Positions 10,036 through 19,959 of a DNA stretch of 32,431 nt are shown here, piece by piece; position 1 is the stretch's first letter, and each line of letters opens with the position of its first letter. Origin of the DNA: Leucogyrophana mollusca (taxonomy: Eukaryota; Basidiomycota; Agaricomycetes; Boletales); assembly GCA_021014945.1 (NCBI GenBank), contig MU266612.1, forward strand, positions 1-32,431, written 5' to 3'. The notes below the pieces were generated by a model. It was given only the letters and a program-made list of their open reading frames with translations, had not been told where the DNA came from and did not search any database. The translations under genes were made by a program, and so were the position numbers.

Positions 10036-11251
10036 CAAGACAGGTAGGTCAGGAGAGGTGCCCCTTGAGCACGTACCGGTCTCGGATGCAGTGCGTTCAT
10101 GGGGACTCTGAATACTCTAACATGCCAGTGATATTAATAATCCGGATGAAGGAAGTTCACTGAGAAGGTTCAGGGGGCACCTTGGACTCGTACCACCACC
10201 ATGGTCTTGTTTTCCCACGCTCTTCACTGAGCAAAGAGAGGGAACTCGCACCCGCAGTTCTCAGTCAANNNNNNNNNNGAGAGCGCAGTTCCTTAGGTCT
10301 GCTGGGATGAGTCGCGCATGGATTGTGACACGTTCGATCACTAGGAACTCCAAATCTACCAAACGAAAAAGGAGAACGTTGATAGGACCACCAATATCTT
10401 CCAGACCTTAGCCCGCGGAAACGATACACATGGGGGAAGTATATCGAGCCGCTTGTTGATCAGGGGAGATTGACGGAAACTGATTGCTCCAGAGAGACGG
10501 GTGCAGTGTGAGCAACATCCCCTTAGTGACAGGATACAGAGAAGAGGGCGGGTTTAAGAGCAGAAGGATCGAATACTGCCTGTCCTGGCTATTTACACTG
10601 TATCCGAAGGTAGCGAGCAGGGCTTCACCAGGGGGGGCGTGCTATGTGGGCGTTCTGGCCAGTTCTATCGGAGGGAACTCGTGACCGTTCCATGCTTACA
10701 TGAGGTCCGCGTTCCCGACCTTGGATCTTGACAATAGGAAATGATTAGTATAGCCCAGTGAGGGGGAACATAGGTGCCAGGTGGACTGGAGTTCTTGCAC
10801 CCGGCTCGGTGAATGACGGTGGTGAGGCGACCGGTGGGGGGAGGGGTAAGAGAACGCTGCCCTTGTGAGGTTCTATACGTCCTTGGGCGTGCGCCGTGTT
10901 TCATCTCGGTGTTCTCTTATCGAAAAGGTACTTAGCGCAACCATGGTAGATTGGCCAAGGCTGTCGCGATCGGTCCTTGATGTGGTCGATGCACTGTTTT
11001 TCTCCCAGTAACACTACAAACATATCAGCCACTACGGGTTAAATCCACGCGCGCCTTCAAGCTTCAATAGTTGAAAAGCCCCGGCACCCGCGGCGTAATG
11101 TCTGGATTGCAGGTCGTGAACATTGTATGATTCAGATAGAGTCTACCGTTAGAGGTCAAGAAGTGGTGGGACGTACACCATAATATTTTCATCATTATCC
11201 TTACATCAAGAACGACGAGCCGAGGTTAAGAGAGCCCCGATCCAACCCGCC
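10036..11251. other. no gene seen; contains assembly gap
   Basis: Ten Ns stand at 10269-10278. The 95 bp just left of the gap (10174-10268) are identical to 12871-12965. Right of the gap only short frames without motifs were found. The stretch 11100-11250, just past the 3' end of the F-box gene, may be its 3' UTR. Confidence 0.5.
10174..10268 (+). repeat. 95-bp exact direct repeat ending at the N run (left copy)
   Basis: Identical to 12871-12965, starting GGGGCACCTTGGACTCG. The match ends exactly where the Ns begin. It is either the 5' end of a repeat element whose remainder is lost in the gap, or a contig-end assembly artefact. Confidence 0.9.
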
Positions 11252-12682
11252 TCAAGATGAAGTAGAGGGGAACCCAGGGACCCTCACGTCCACTGTAGCA
11301 GATTGGCACTGCAAAAGCTTCTCCAGGTCTGCCTCAAAGTCTCCAGGTTTGTACCCCCACCCAACATCCCCTTCGACCGTCACATAAATCTTCTTATCCC
11401 CTTTTGCACGTTTCTCCAACCATGCGTAAAGCTTGCAGAGACTACCCACACGTAAATCCCTGACACATATTCTTTCCAGCTTTTTCCATGGCTCCGAGGT
11501 TGAGTCGCACAGCGTCGTCGCAAACGCCTGAACATCCGACCCACCCAAATCAACACAGGCGACATTCGGGAACGCAAGGGTGTAAGACGCTGCATCGTGC
11601 AATTCCGCCTCAACGGTGTTATGCAGGTAGAGCGTTCGGACGTTCGGATACTTCGGGATACCCCCATCGAGGAAACGTGACTTCGGGGAAGGCTCATGCT
11701 CAACGCCGAGGTCACTAGGGAGGGCCTGAAACGGGTATTCAAGATGGAGGAGGGAAGGTGCAGAGAGAGCGTCGATGAAGGGACCGCAGATAGATCCAGA
11801 CGAATCGAGCACGAGGGTCTCCAGGAAAGGTATCTCGATCGCGTCCAATACCCCATCTTCTACGCGGAAATCTACGACTCTCCCACAGAGTTTAAGAAAT
11901 GAAAGGTTTGGTGCTGCGCGGAGGAACTGGCGAAAGAGAGCGTAAGGGATCATATGCCGTGTCAAGTCAAGCCAGTCGCTTGTGGTTTCCAGAACAAGAG
12001 AGGATAGACGGGGGAGGCCTGTTTCCGAGAGAGAAGTGGGGATTTGGCTGAGAATCATGTTTTGTAGCGAGAGGGAGCGCAGGGATCGGGCTGGAAGAAG
12101 AAGGAGAGAGAATTCTTTGGGTTTATCGTCGCCATCCATAGGGACATGTGGCTGGGCGTGTACTAATACGTGTTCCAGTGCAGAGAAGTCAACATCCGCA
12201 AAACGCGCAAAGATAGCGTCAAGAGGTCCATCACCCACCCCCCGAGCTCTCAGCGCACAAAACCGATGTGCATGCGCGAGAACAATGTTCAATTGCTGGT
12301 CCAGTGATGAATTGGGAGCCTGATTCCACTGAGAAAGGTTGATAGCTAGCTTCGATTGGGAAGAACGTTCTAGGTAGGCCCTGAGGATGGAGAGTGGTTG
12401 CTGTGGGGCGACGATGATCTCGCACCAGAGACCTGGAGCACTGAGAGCGACGTTACGCCAGTGACGAGATACAGAGAGAAGGACAAGCTCAAGAGGTGAA
12501 GGATCCCAATACTCTCTGTCCTGGTTTTTTACGCCTTGTTCGAAAACCATGAGGAGAACGTCGTCAGAGAGACGCGTTATCGACACGGTCTGGTTATTTT
12601 CCTGAACATGCAAGGGTTCTGGACGCCCAGTACCACTTCGGTTTCTGCTCGACCGAATGGCTGTTAAGGCTGTACGAGCCAT
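11252..12682 (-). CDS. F-box protein
   Basis: A single-exon frame of 476 residues from ATG at 12682. An F-box-like domain lies at residues ~33-92: ITRLSDDVLLMVFEQGV, then LELVLLSVSRHWRNVALSAP and GLWCEII, the pattern typical of the large Agaricomycete F-box families (L-x-x-D/E-V/I-L, ..W+.VA..tP.LW..I). F-box proteins recruit substrates to SCF (Skp1-cullin) ubiquitin ligases; the rest of the protein has leucine-rich stretches (LLPARSLRSLSLQNMILSQI, FLETLVLDSSG, VRTLYLHN) that suggest a diverged leucine-rich-repeat substrate domain. The frame is open upstream to 12745 but has no earlier ATG. It lies inside the 7-kb segment that splits a WD40 unit and has no link to the WD40 genes apart from position. 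Confidence 0.85.
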   Translation of the reverse strand: MARTALTAIRSSRNRSGTGRPEPLHVQENNQTVSITRLSDDVLLMVFEQGVKNQDREYWDPSPLELVLLSVSRHWRNVALSAPGLWCEIIVAPQQPLSILRAYLERSSQSKLAINLSQWNQAPNSSLDQQLNIVLAHAHRFCALRARGVGDGPLDAIFARFADVDFSALEHVLVHAQPHVPMDGDDKPKEFSLLLLPARSLRSLSLQNMILSQIPTSLSETGLPRLSSLVLETTSDWLDLTRHMIPYALFRQFLRAAPNLSFLKLCGRVVDFRVEDGVLDAIEIPFLETLVLDSSGSICGPFIDALSAPSLLHLEYPFQALPSDLGVEHEPSPKSRFLDGGIPKYPNVRTLYLHNTVEAELHDAASYTLAFPNVACVDLGGSDVQAFATTLCDSTSEPWKKLERICVRDLRVGSLCKLYAWLEKRAKGDKKIYVTVEGDVGWGYKPGDFEADLEKLLQCQSATVDVRVPGFPSTSS

Positions 12683-14691
12683 ATTGACCGCGAGCGCGTG
12701 TAATATTGAGTGAGCATTCACACTCACGATGTGGGATACTTGCAATCGGGCAATCCAGAAGGAGTAATTGAATATATTAATATAGCAATAAAACCACGGC
12801 CCTCCGGGCAGCCCAGCCGTGCAACAGTACCATAGAGTATGTACCTACTACCATGCACTGTTTGGGTTCCGGGGCACCTTGGACTCGTACCACCACCATG
12901 GTCTTGTTTTCCCACGCTCTTCACTGAGCAAAGAGAGGGAACTCGCACCCGCAGTTCTCAGTCAACGCAGGTCTCATCATCTCGAGAGGTCCGCAGACTA
13001 CCCCGTAAACCAACAACGTCGCCAGTTGGCAGATTCGCTTCACGCGTTGCTCACCAACACCACTACCAACCTTGGATGTCATCCGATAACCTCGTGATGC
13101 ATCCACCCAATGCCAGCCCTTTGGCGTTTGGTATCCCCTACCAAATGTCACCCCGGTATCGTTTGCGACCCATCCACGCAGTTTAAAGTGCTATCTGTCG
13201 TGCACCCGTCGCTCACCGTCAACTGTACCACCTGTTCATCCCAATCAGCACGAGGGCACCCAACCTTGCCGAATCCGGTAACTACCATTCCACGTTCATT
13301 GCGCCCGTCGGCCTTTCACCACCTCCATCATCATATCTCGCCATCACTGCCTCGGAAACCTATTCGCTACGTCCGCTGTCCTTGGGACCGTGGATCAATA
13401 ACATATATGGGAAACTCAAATCACACAGCGGGTGTGGTGATACGAATCCGTCTGCGAGACCGTAAAACCGTCTTCGGAATAGAAGAAGCCCCGTGGTCAG
13501 TATGGGTGATAGTGTTTGAGGAGGCTCGGTTTCAGGTTGATAGGCGCTATCGGAATTGGTTTGAGACGGACACTGGATTTTTCATCAGACCTATCGGTCA
13601 CAACTCACACATCTCTTCACCTACCCCAACTCATAACTCCATCGATCATCATGCATCTTCTGTCTCGTACTTACACCATACCACCACCCCACCATACTAC
13701 GTATACCTCTCCTTACTGCACGATCCGAGGCGCATCATGCCCTCGTACACGGTGGTAGGGAACCGCGTCTTAGCTCTCTATTGTAGCTTGTAGCGGTATA
13801 AAAATGCAGAGTCAAACAAACAAACTGAGAAGGTTCAAGTCTTTTGTTTGCATATGTTTAATTCCAAGCCCGCTGGTCAACAAGCGCATACACAAACCTT
13901 CCGTTTTCAAGTTGTTTGTCATAATTTGAAGGTCGCCCGCCAGCTATGCTGAGCTCAGCTTGTCTCCGTACGATTGTTGATTTGGAACAGCAAATGGATG
14001 ACGATCTAAGGGATGGTACGTGTGTGCTCGCTCACTCGTTCCTTGCACGGCTTCAACGATGCATCCATCACGATCATGATATACATGTCTGCTTCGCTCA
14101 GGCGGGTTATACTTTCTAGCCAGTTTCTGGCTGGATACTCATGTTCTTCTTGCGAATGTCGAAGTTTCGTGACTAATGATTGTCCCTCTGATATCACCCT
14201 CAGCCCCATTCCCCTCGATCGTTCGGGAAAGACCAAACTCGCACCTTTTCAACGGTTTACTGTCCCTGTTGGAATAAGCAATGCGACTCCTCCACCTCTC
14301 AACGTGCCTGTACGAACCTACGCGAAGTTTTCCTCACACCCACACGGGAAGGTCTTGGTCGCCTTTCTTCCCGAAGAAATGCTTGGGGCTGGCGTGCGGT
14401 TGTTTTGTCTTTGCATGCAGTGAACTCGGTGGCGATGGTGAGAGCGAGCGGAGTACAGTGAAACTGGCACCGCACTTTCGCGATGAATTTATATCCATCA
14501 GGACTCCATCTTGAATCATCCCTTAAGCAATCGACCAGTGGATGACTTAGCCGTAATCCACGCTGTTCTAACGATTGTTTAAGTACAGGCGCGACAGATT
14601 GCAAGTCCAGTATCGAGTTCCTCCTGCACCCCCCTCATTTTTTGTATCACATTCCTTTAAACACCACATCATACCCGTTTAACCCTCTTCT
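12683..14691. other. no confident gene; second copy of the 95-bp repeat
   Basis: The 95-bp repeat lies at 12871-12965. A 227-codon frame (13110-13793) and a 136-codon frame (14013-14423) start with ATG but are rich in His, Pro, Thr and Ser without domains. The motif CTGAGAAGGTTCA occurs at 13825 and again at 10160, just left of the other copy of the 95-bp repeat. An AT-rich, purine-rich stretch lies at 13795-13860. Confidence 0.4.
12871..12965 (+). repeat. 95-bp exact direct repeat (right copy)
   Basis: Identical to 10174-10268. Here it continues into CGCAGGTCTCATC with no gap, so this copy gives the natural right-hand continuation of the repeat. Confidence 0.9.
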
Positions 14692-15807
14692 ATGGATGTC
14701 ATTGGCGATGGACTCCCCGGTACACTCGGTACACTGCTACCCCCTTCTATGGATTGCACTGACGATGGACTCCTCGGTCTACTTGGTTCACCCCTACTGC
14801 CTTTTACGGATGGCATTGACGGTGGACTCTGTCCACTCCCTTCTATGTATCCTTCACAGAGTGTACCTCAAAAAGGCTCCCTGCCAGCCTCTTCCTCTCG
14901 CCTCGAATTTATGTCATCCTCGTCTAGCCCATCGATTTCCTCCCGTGTCAGGACATCTACTTCATCCTCGTCCACGAGCACACCTTCCACCACATCCACG
15001 TCATCGATCGTGCCGCCCAAAACATTTCCGGGCAGTTTATCTCTCACATCAGGCGTGCAGACAAGCTTTTCGGAGAAGTCGACCACTGTAGAAAACACTC
15101 CCGCGATGATCGTACTGCCAACTTTGAATCAGGCCTCCTCCGCGAGCACTGCCACCGCGCTCCCAGTCACCGCGCTCCCAGTCACCGCGCTCCCTGTTAC
15201 CGCGCTCGCAGCCACCACACTCTCTACTGCCGTGCTCCCTGCCAGTCCCACTACCTCCGTATCTTCCTCCTCCAGATCAGCACCCAGCACTCGAAATATC
15301 GTCATAGTCACCACGAGTGTCGCTGGCCTGTTCCTCATCGCTGTCCTGATATTTTACGCTCTCCGCCGTCGATCAAAAAAATTGAAATACGAAGCCGTGA
15401 CCATAGTGCCATATGCTTTCGCGCAGCCTTCTGCGCAGGTACAAAGCGTAAAACAAGGGCTACATATGGGCACCAGCCCGCTTGTCGACTCCCACAGCGA
15501 CGTCTACTCGCTGTCGTCGCAAACATTCTTGACGTCTGGAAATGAGTGGGAAGCATCAGACGAATCTACGGGGACTTTAACGAGGATAGCATCCTCTGCT
15601 CGCGAGCGGCTACTGAGGAAAATCCGCTCACTGGTGAGGAGAGAGGTGGCTAAGAATGAACGTCACTGGATAAAGGCTGTACGTGTCATCTTTATAAAAC
15701 TCGGATTTGTTGTTCGTTACAGGACTGATAGTACACAGCTCGATGGACGCTTGCTTAAGGCTGAACGGGTTGTAGTAGGATATCATTCAATCGATGCTAG
15801 CAGGTGA
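14692..15807 (+). CDS. single-pass membrane protein with Ser/Thr-rich ectodomain
   Basis: The frame gives 371 residues. The N-terminus has near-repeats of 19 residues (MDVIGDGLPGTLGTLLPPS, MDCTDDGLLGLLGSPLLPF, then a shorter third). Residues ~72-200 are very rich in Ser, Thr and Ala, with a tandem TALPV motif (15-bp units from about 15153). A transmembrane helix at ~203-224 (IVIVTTSVAGLFLIAVLIFY) is followed by RRRSKK, giving an outside-Ser/Thr, inside-C-terminus topology common in fungal wall-sensor-like and mucin-like proteins. No signal peptide is seen, so the true start may be in an unseen upstream exon or downstream (Met 74). A candidate intron at 15679-15722 (GTACGT..ACAG) would end the protein at 15728 and avoid overlapping the opposing gene. 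Function unknown. Confidence 0.6.
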   Translation: MDVIGDGLPGTLGTLLPPSMDCTDDGLLGLLGSPLLPFTDGIDGGLCPLPSMYPSQSVPQKGSLPASSSRLEFMSSSSSPSISSRVRTSTSSSSTSTPSTTSTSSIVPPKTFPGSLSLTSGVQTSFSEKSTTVENTPAMIVLPTLNQASSASTATALPVTALPVTALPVTALAATTLSTAVLPASPTTSVSSSSRSAPSTRNIVIVTTSVAGLFLIAVLIFYALRRRSKKLKYEAVTIVPYAFAQPSAQVQSVKQGLHMGTSPLVDSHSDVYSLSSQTFLTSGNEWEASDESTGTLTRIASSARERLLRKIRSLVRREVAKNERHWIKAVRVIFIKLGFVVRYRTDSTQLDGRLLKAERVVVGYHSIDASR

Positions 15808-16392
15808 TTGCCCATGAACCGACTCCTCATGTGAAGCGGTCTCTGTTTCTTTTGCACCGCTCGTACACTTAGCGCTGCTTTCCACTTCTTTGCATCCGGG
15901 CGCCTGTGTCGATGCTGACTTCTCGTCGGTCTGTGCGCGCACTAAAACCAAGCTCCGCGAGCCCCCAGCAATAGACTGCACCATCTTGACGTCATGCGTG
16001 AGAAGTAAACGCTGCTCCCGCCGTTCTCGCAGGCCACGCAAGCCAATCAAGACTGTGAGGTACCCCGTCAGCGTCATCATCAGCACCATGAAACACAGGA
16101 TAGCATTGTGGATGTCGACAACGAGCGCGTCCAAGGCGAAGTGGATGCTCGACGCGATTTGGTCCGATGTGGCGGAGAAGTCTTGGACTGCATCATGAAC
16201 GTCGGTGGTCAGGGATGCGAGGGAACGATCGACGGAGGCGACCACCTCGTCCGAGTTCTTGGCGAGCCGTTCGGACATCATGTGAAGGGCGTCTATTGCC
16301 TCGCTGCCCCCAAGCCCTCGAATTACCATCTCAGCGATTTGCTGGCCATTTACATCGACATGGACGCGGGGACGAGACGCTAGAATACCCAT
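15787..16392 (-). CDS. membrane protein with helical domain, likely more exons upstream
   Basis: From ATG at 16392 the frame gives 201 residues. Residues ~10-95 look like amphipathic helix (VNGQQIAEMVIRGLGG, then LAKNSDEVVASVDRSLASLT and DQIASSIHFALDALVVDIHN), a membrane segment lies at ~98-118 (AILCFMVLMMTLTGYLTVLI), then a basic stretch (RGLRERREQR) and a polar Ser/Glu tail. An acceptor GATTGCAG ends at 16400, so this may be an internal exon. Another exon-like stretch starts at 16736 after a TTTTGTCTCAG acceptor and reads YTYEPTDMPMRAPPKVDVQF, RIEMAAILLG. I could not join the two exons in frame with confidence. The stop overlaps the end of the opposite gene by 21 bp. I do not recognise a family. 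Confidence 0.55.
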   Translation of the reverse strand: MGILASRPRVHVDVNGQQIAEMVIRGLGGSEAIDALHMMSERLAKNSDEVVASVDRSLASLTTDVHDAVQDFSATSDQIASSIHFALDALVVDIHNAILCFMVLMMTLTGYLTVLIGLRGLRERREQRLLLTHDVKMVQSIAGGSRSLVLVRAQTDEKSASTQAPGCKEVESSAKCTSGAKETETASHEESVHGQSPASID

Positions 16393-16639
16393 GATGTGAC
16401 TGCAATCATTTGAACTTGTCCGAATGGTATGAGAGTCCAAAGAGCTTACAATGAGCTGTCAGAGGAAGGTGGCGTATGGCTGGGGTGTGTAACGGCGATT
16501 TACAGGATTCATTAGTGCTCAGTAGGCTGCTTTTCGCGTGTGCAAGCGGTGTTAAGCAACGCATTGTTTGATGGCTGCCTTCCTGAGCGCCTGTGGTGAC
16601 GGTAGCATTCGATGGCGTAGGGTATGCTTCCCTTGCAGG

Positions 16640-16736
16640 TAATACAGTACCGAGTAGTATTGCGGCCATTTCAATCCTGAACTGAACATCAACTTTCGGA
16701 GGCGCTCGCATCGGCATATCCGTAGGTTCGTATGTA
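16640..16736 (-). other. probable upstream exon of the 15787-16392 gene
   Basis: On the minus strand a pyrimidine-rich acceptor (TTTTGTCTCAG) precedes a protein-like frame with YEPTDMPMRAPPKVDVQFRI. The end of this exon is uncertain; possible donors include GTACTG at about 16649. Further upstream exons must exist, because no ATG lies at the start. Confidence 0.4.
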
Positions 16737-17048
16737 TACTGAGACAAAAGTGATCAGGCTGCAGGGGCTAGTTTGGTGGTCCCAATGTGTGGCCGTCTCG
16801 GCGATCGCCGAGGAACGCGTGTCGTGACTTGGAGTGTTCCCGCTCGTGAGATGCCCAGGACCCGATCAATTTTTGTGGGGAAGGTGCGTTGCGGAGAATC
16901 CGTTTGTTTGACTGATCTCACCTATGATAGCTGACCATGGCCGCACTTGAAATTGCGGGCACACCAGGCATGAGCTGCTGGAGCGTGCTCCGATTGCTCC
17001 TGCCACCGCCAGTCTTGATGGCCAGTTTTAGCTCTTGACGGTGTATCC
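16737..17048. other. no gene seen
   Basis: This holds a perfect short palindrome-like CGGCGATCGCCG at 16799-16810 and otherwise no motif. It ends at the point where similarity to the other WD40 5' flanks resumes (about 17049). Confidence 0.4.
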
Positions 17049-17458
17049 AGTTGGGACGGGATTAGTGGTACGGTGGGTGGAAATGGGTGAGGGGAAGGTC
17101 GAAGTCGTGGGCGTGGGGTGTCGACGGCTCGAGGTATACATTTCGGTGCTGTAGCACTTGAGACGACATAGGAATGAGCGGGAAAGAGGACCAGAAGAGT
17201 GGATGTGGAAAATGAATGTGCGGGTGGTGGATAATGAAGGCGAGACGCGCATGTGCTGAGCCTGTGTAGGCTAAAAATATCAAGCGCTCGCCAAGGCACG
17301 ACGCGCGCTTCCAACAGTATTTGCACAGCATGCCCACAGGATATATCGAGGGCATAAGAGGGGGTTTACCTTAATGTAGCTGTGCTCACCATCCCCCCTC
17401 AACGTCGCCTCGGACACCTTCACTAACCCCTCACCCGCCACCCTCCTCTTCTTGCGCC
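17049..17458 (+). repeat. WD40-unit 5' flank, proximal half only, copy C
   Basis: This starts at AGTTGGGACGGGATTAG, matching the flank of D from about 21408. It carries ATTTCGGTGCTGTAGCACTTG (about 17141), GAGCGGGAAAGAGG (about 17176) and TATA-like GCATAAGAGG about 107 bp before the ATG. The distal half seen in A, D and E is missing here but is found alone at 9560-10035. Confidence 0.65.
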
Positions 17459-19504
17459 ATGTCGACGCCATCGAACGCCATCGAGTCTTCAGGCGTGCGT
17501 AGAGCGTCCTGTCGTCCGACGAAAGTCTTCCAAGGACACATCAAAAGGGTCAGGTCCGTTGCTTATTTCCCGGACGGTCGTCGGATGGTCAGTGCATCCG
17601 ACGACAAGACTGTCATGATTTGGGACGCTGAGAGTGGTGGGCAAGTCGGGAAACCACTTCAGTATAATTCCAGTGTTGAGTGGATAACGGTATCTCCAAA
17701 TGGCAGGCGAATCGCGGGTGGAACAGATGAGGGAGGGCTGGTTGTTTGGGATGTGCTGACGCGGGCAGTAGTTCACGAGATCAAAGATGGTGCTTGGATG
17801 CTGGCCTATTCCCCGGATGGACGTTGGATCGCAACTGCGCCGTCGGCCAATGAGATACGGTTGTGTGACGCCGACACTGGCAGACTTGGCAGAAAACCGC
17901 TGACATGTGCCGGCCGCGTCTGGTGCATCGCATTCTCGCCGGATGGATCGCGGGTTGCTGCTGGGTTAGCCAACGGGTATTTCCAGGTAATTGATATCTT
18001 GACTGGCGAGAGTGTCGTCGGTCCCATCAAAGGCCACACGAACGCCGTGTCGTCAATTGTGTATTCGCCAAATGGTCGTCTCCTCGTCACCGCGTCACGG
18101 GATAAAAGCATTCGAGTGTGGGATTCCAAAACGGGAGTGCAAGTGGGGAAACCGATGTTGGGGCACAAGTACGGGGTCGACTGCATTTCGGTTACCACTG
18201 ATGGACGGAGGATTGCGAGTGGAGGATTCGACAAGACAGTCCGGGTTTGGGATTTAGAGACGCGGCTGCAGGTGGGAGATTCATTCGATGCGCCTGACTG
18301 GGTAACTTCTGTGGCATTCTCCCCCGATGGGCGACACATCATCAGCGGTGGAGTTGACTGCCCGGTGCGCTTCTTCGACGCGGGATCGTTGGCAATCCAA
18401 GGCTCGGTGAGTGTCTTCATTCTACTTCAATCCTGCTTCTAACTCTCCAGCTCAGCCCTCCCCGCCTGCCGCTCCTCCCCGAATTCCACCTGTGGGCATT
18501 TCTTGCGTGTATGCACCCTCCTTCTCGCTGACATCCTGGGTTTGTATTAGGCACAAATCACGCAACCTATCCCACCGCTCCGCCAGCAGAAGCAAGGCCG
18601 CGCCAATGACACGTCTTCAATCAGCTCCTCGTTACTTGATGTGAGCTTATGTTTTCATTATCTGCGTACCTTCAAACTGTTTTTCTGAGTGATACCTAGC
18701 TTCCCGCCGTCGTGCCGCGACAGCCTGCCATCCAGCGCCCACAGGAAAGAAAGTCGAGTGTCGACGACAACTTTTGGGACACCGACTCGATATGCCCGCG
18801 CCTCGTGAGTATTTATCGGGCTTTTCTGCGTGGTATCCTCTCATTCGTGGGCTGTTAAGCGACCTACCGAACCTCAGCAGGATCCTCCACTCAAGCAAGA
18901 CACAACGACCGTCCAGCCCGCCATGGCCGGTCGCAAGTGGTCACGCATCATCCGTGAATGCTGGCAACACATCCGGCATCGCAAACCTCGCGTCCAGGCG
19001 GACCTCTCCGACTCCCCTCCACATCCACCCATGCCCCTTCGCGAACACGACAATTCTCCCGCCTCTCCAGAGGTAAGTTTCGGGAGGACAGTTCATACTT
19101 ATTTACTCATGCTACCTAGATGCCGATCAATCAACAACCGCGTCGAGAAAGGGCCCCATATGCACAAGCTTCCCACTCCCGAGCACGGCTGTCAAGAAAC
19201 CAGATCGACGCCAACGTGGCGCTCGGACAAGCTGATGTGGTATGCATCCCAACCCCATCGACCCGTGTTCGATCTAACCTTGAGCTCCCGTTAGCGACTG
19301 GCCATCGCGGCTCCTAGAGGCAAAAAAGGCCGACGGTTTCGTGCCCGAGCGCAGCGCGGTGGTGCCCGGGCCAACTCACGCTCGGACACGGACTCGCAGT
19401 CGCAGGATAGCGATGTAGAGTCGGAATATGTAGACACGGGGTGTTTAGACGCCGTATGTTTCGGGGAGTACTTCAGGCGGCGGAGGTACTTGCAGGGGCG
19501 GTAG
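17459..19504 (+). CDS. WD40-repeat protein with long tail, copy C
   Basis: Exons: 17459-18406, 18456-18491, 18551-18640, 18700-18804, 18860-19072, 19120-19239 and 19295-19504, all phase 0, about 573 residues. Exon 1 codes for seven WD40 blades, with the first blade GHIKRVRSVAYFPDGRR and the fifth GHTNAVSSIVYSPNGR. The tail has SVDDNFWDTDSICPRL, a basic SRIIRECWQHIRHRKPR segment, and a last exon with basic RGKKGRRFRARAQRGG, a Ser/Asp/Gln run and SEYVDTGCLDAVCFGEYFRR. Every intron has a GT..AG pair and a length of 45-60 nt. Exon 5 may instead begin at 18881 (second AG 21 nt downstream), still in frame. No defect is seen, so this is one of the best intact members. Role beyond protein binding unknown. 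Confidence 0.88.
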
Positions 19505-19959
19505 CCTTTGCAGTGGCCCTCTTATCCTCGGGTCTAGTATCACTGAGAGCCGCGCTGCCGTCCACTCCAAGCAAAAATCACGCCGTGTATCGTATGCGTT
19601 CTCGCCACTCGGATCACCTTCTCCACGCTCTATCCTTGACCCTTCAGGCTTTTGAGGGCAGTAGAGTACGCACGTGTCTGCTGCGCTAGCTGCTACATAG
19701 CTCGTCCTCGTACCATCCAGCCCAACGCAAAGTCCTCGCAGCCCTATCACTGGTACTTTCTCTGATCTCGACGCATCCCTCGATCTCTCGGTGGGTCGTG
19801 TATGTTCCTAGAAAGGATGAACGGTGGCGGTTCAGTAAAGCGTCCCATCAACACGAATCCTTCATACTTCCATGTCGGATAGGCGCCGTGCCTGTCTTGC
19901 GGATGCGAGAGAATCGATATCTCACGAGACGTAGTGAGAGATAAACAGAGACAGCGGTT
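19505..19959. repeat. WD40-unit 3' flank, copy C
   Basis: This is similar to 23885-24190 after D and 28368-28690 after E. Landmarks are AAAAATCACGCCGTGTATCG (19573), CTATCCTTGACCCTTCAGGC (19630), TGCTGC(G/A)CTAGCTGCTA (19678) and AGAAAGGATGA (19811). It is probably 3' UTR and spacer. C has about 60 extra bases right after the stop. Confidence 0.55.

Noticed and set aside
13110..13793. 227-codon ATG-started plus frame
   Set aside because: Composition rich in His, Pro, Ser and Thr, no domain, no second copy, and overlaps the repeat region 12871-13838. It could be chance.
14013..14423. 136-codon plus frame upstream of the membrane protein
   Set aside because: No motif, signal peptide or splice link to the downstream frame could be shown.
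17806..18420. 204-codon minus-strand frame inside copy C, with equivalents in A, B, D and E
   Set aside because: Mirror of the WD40 exon; the repeated PSGE and RPSGE words are the antisense of SPDG codons.
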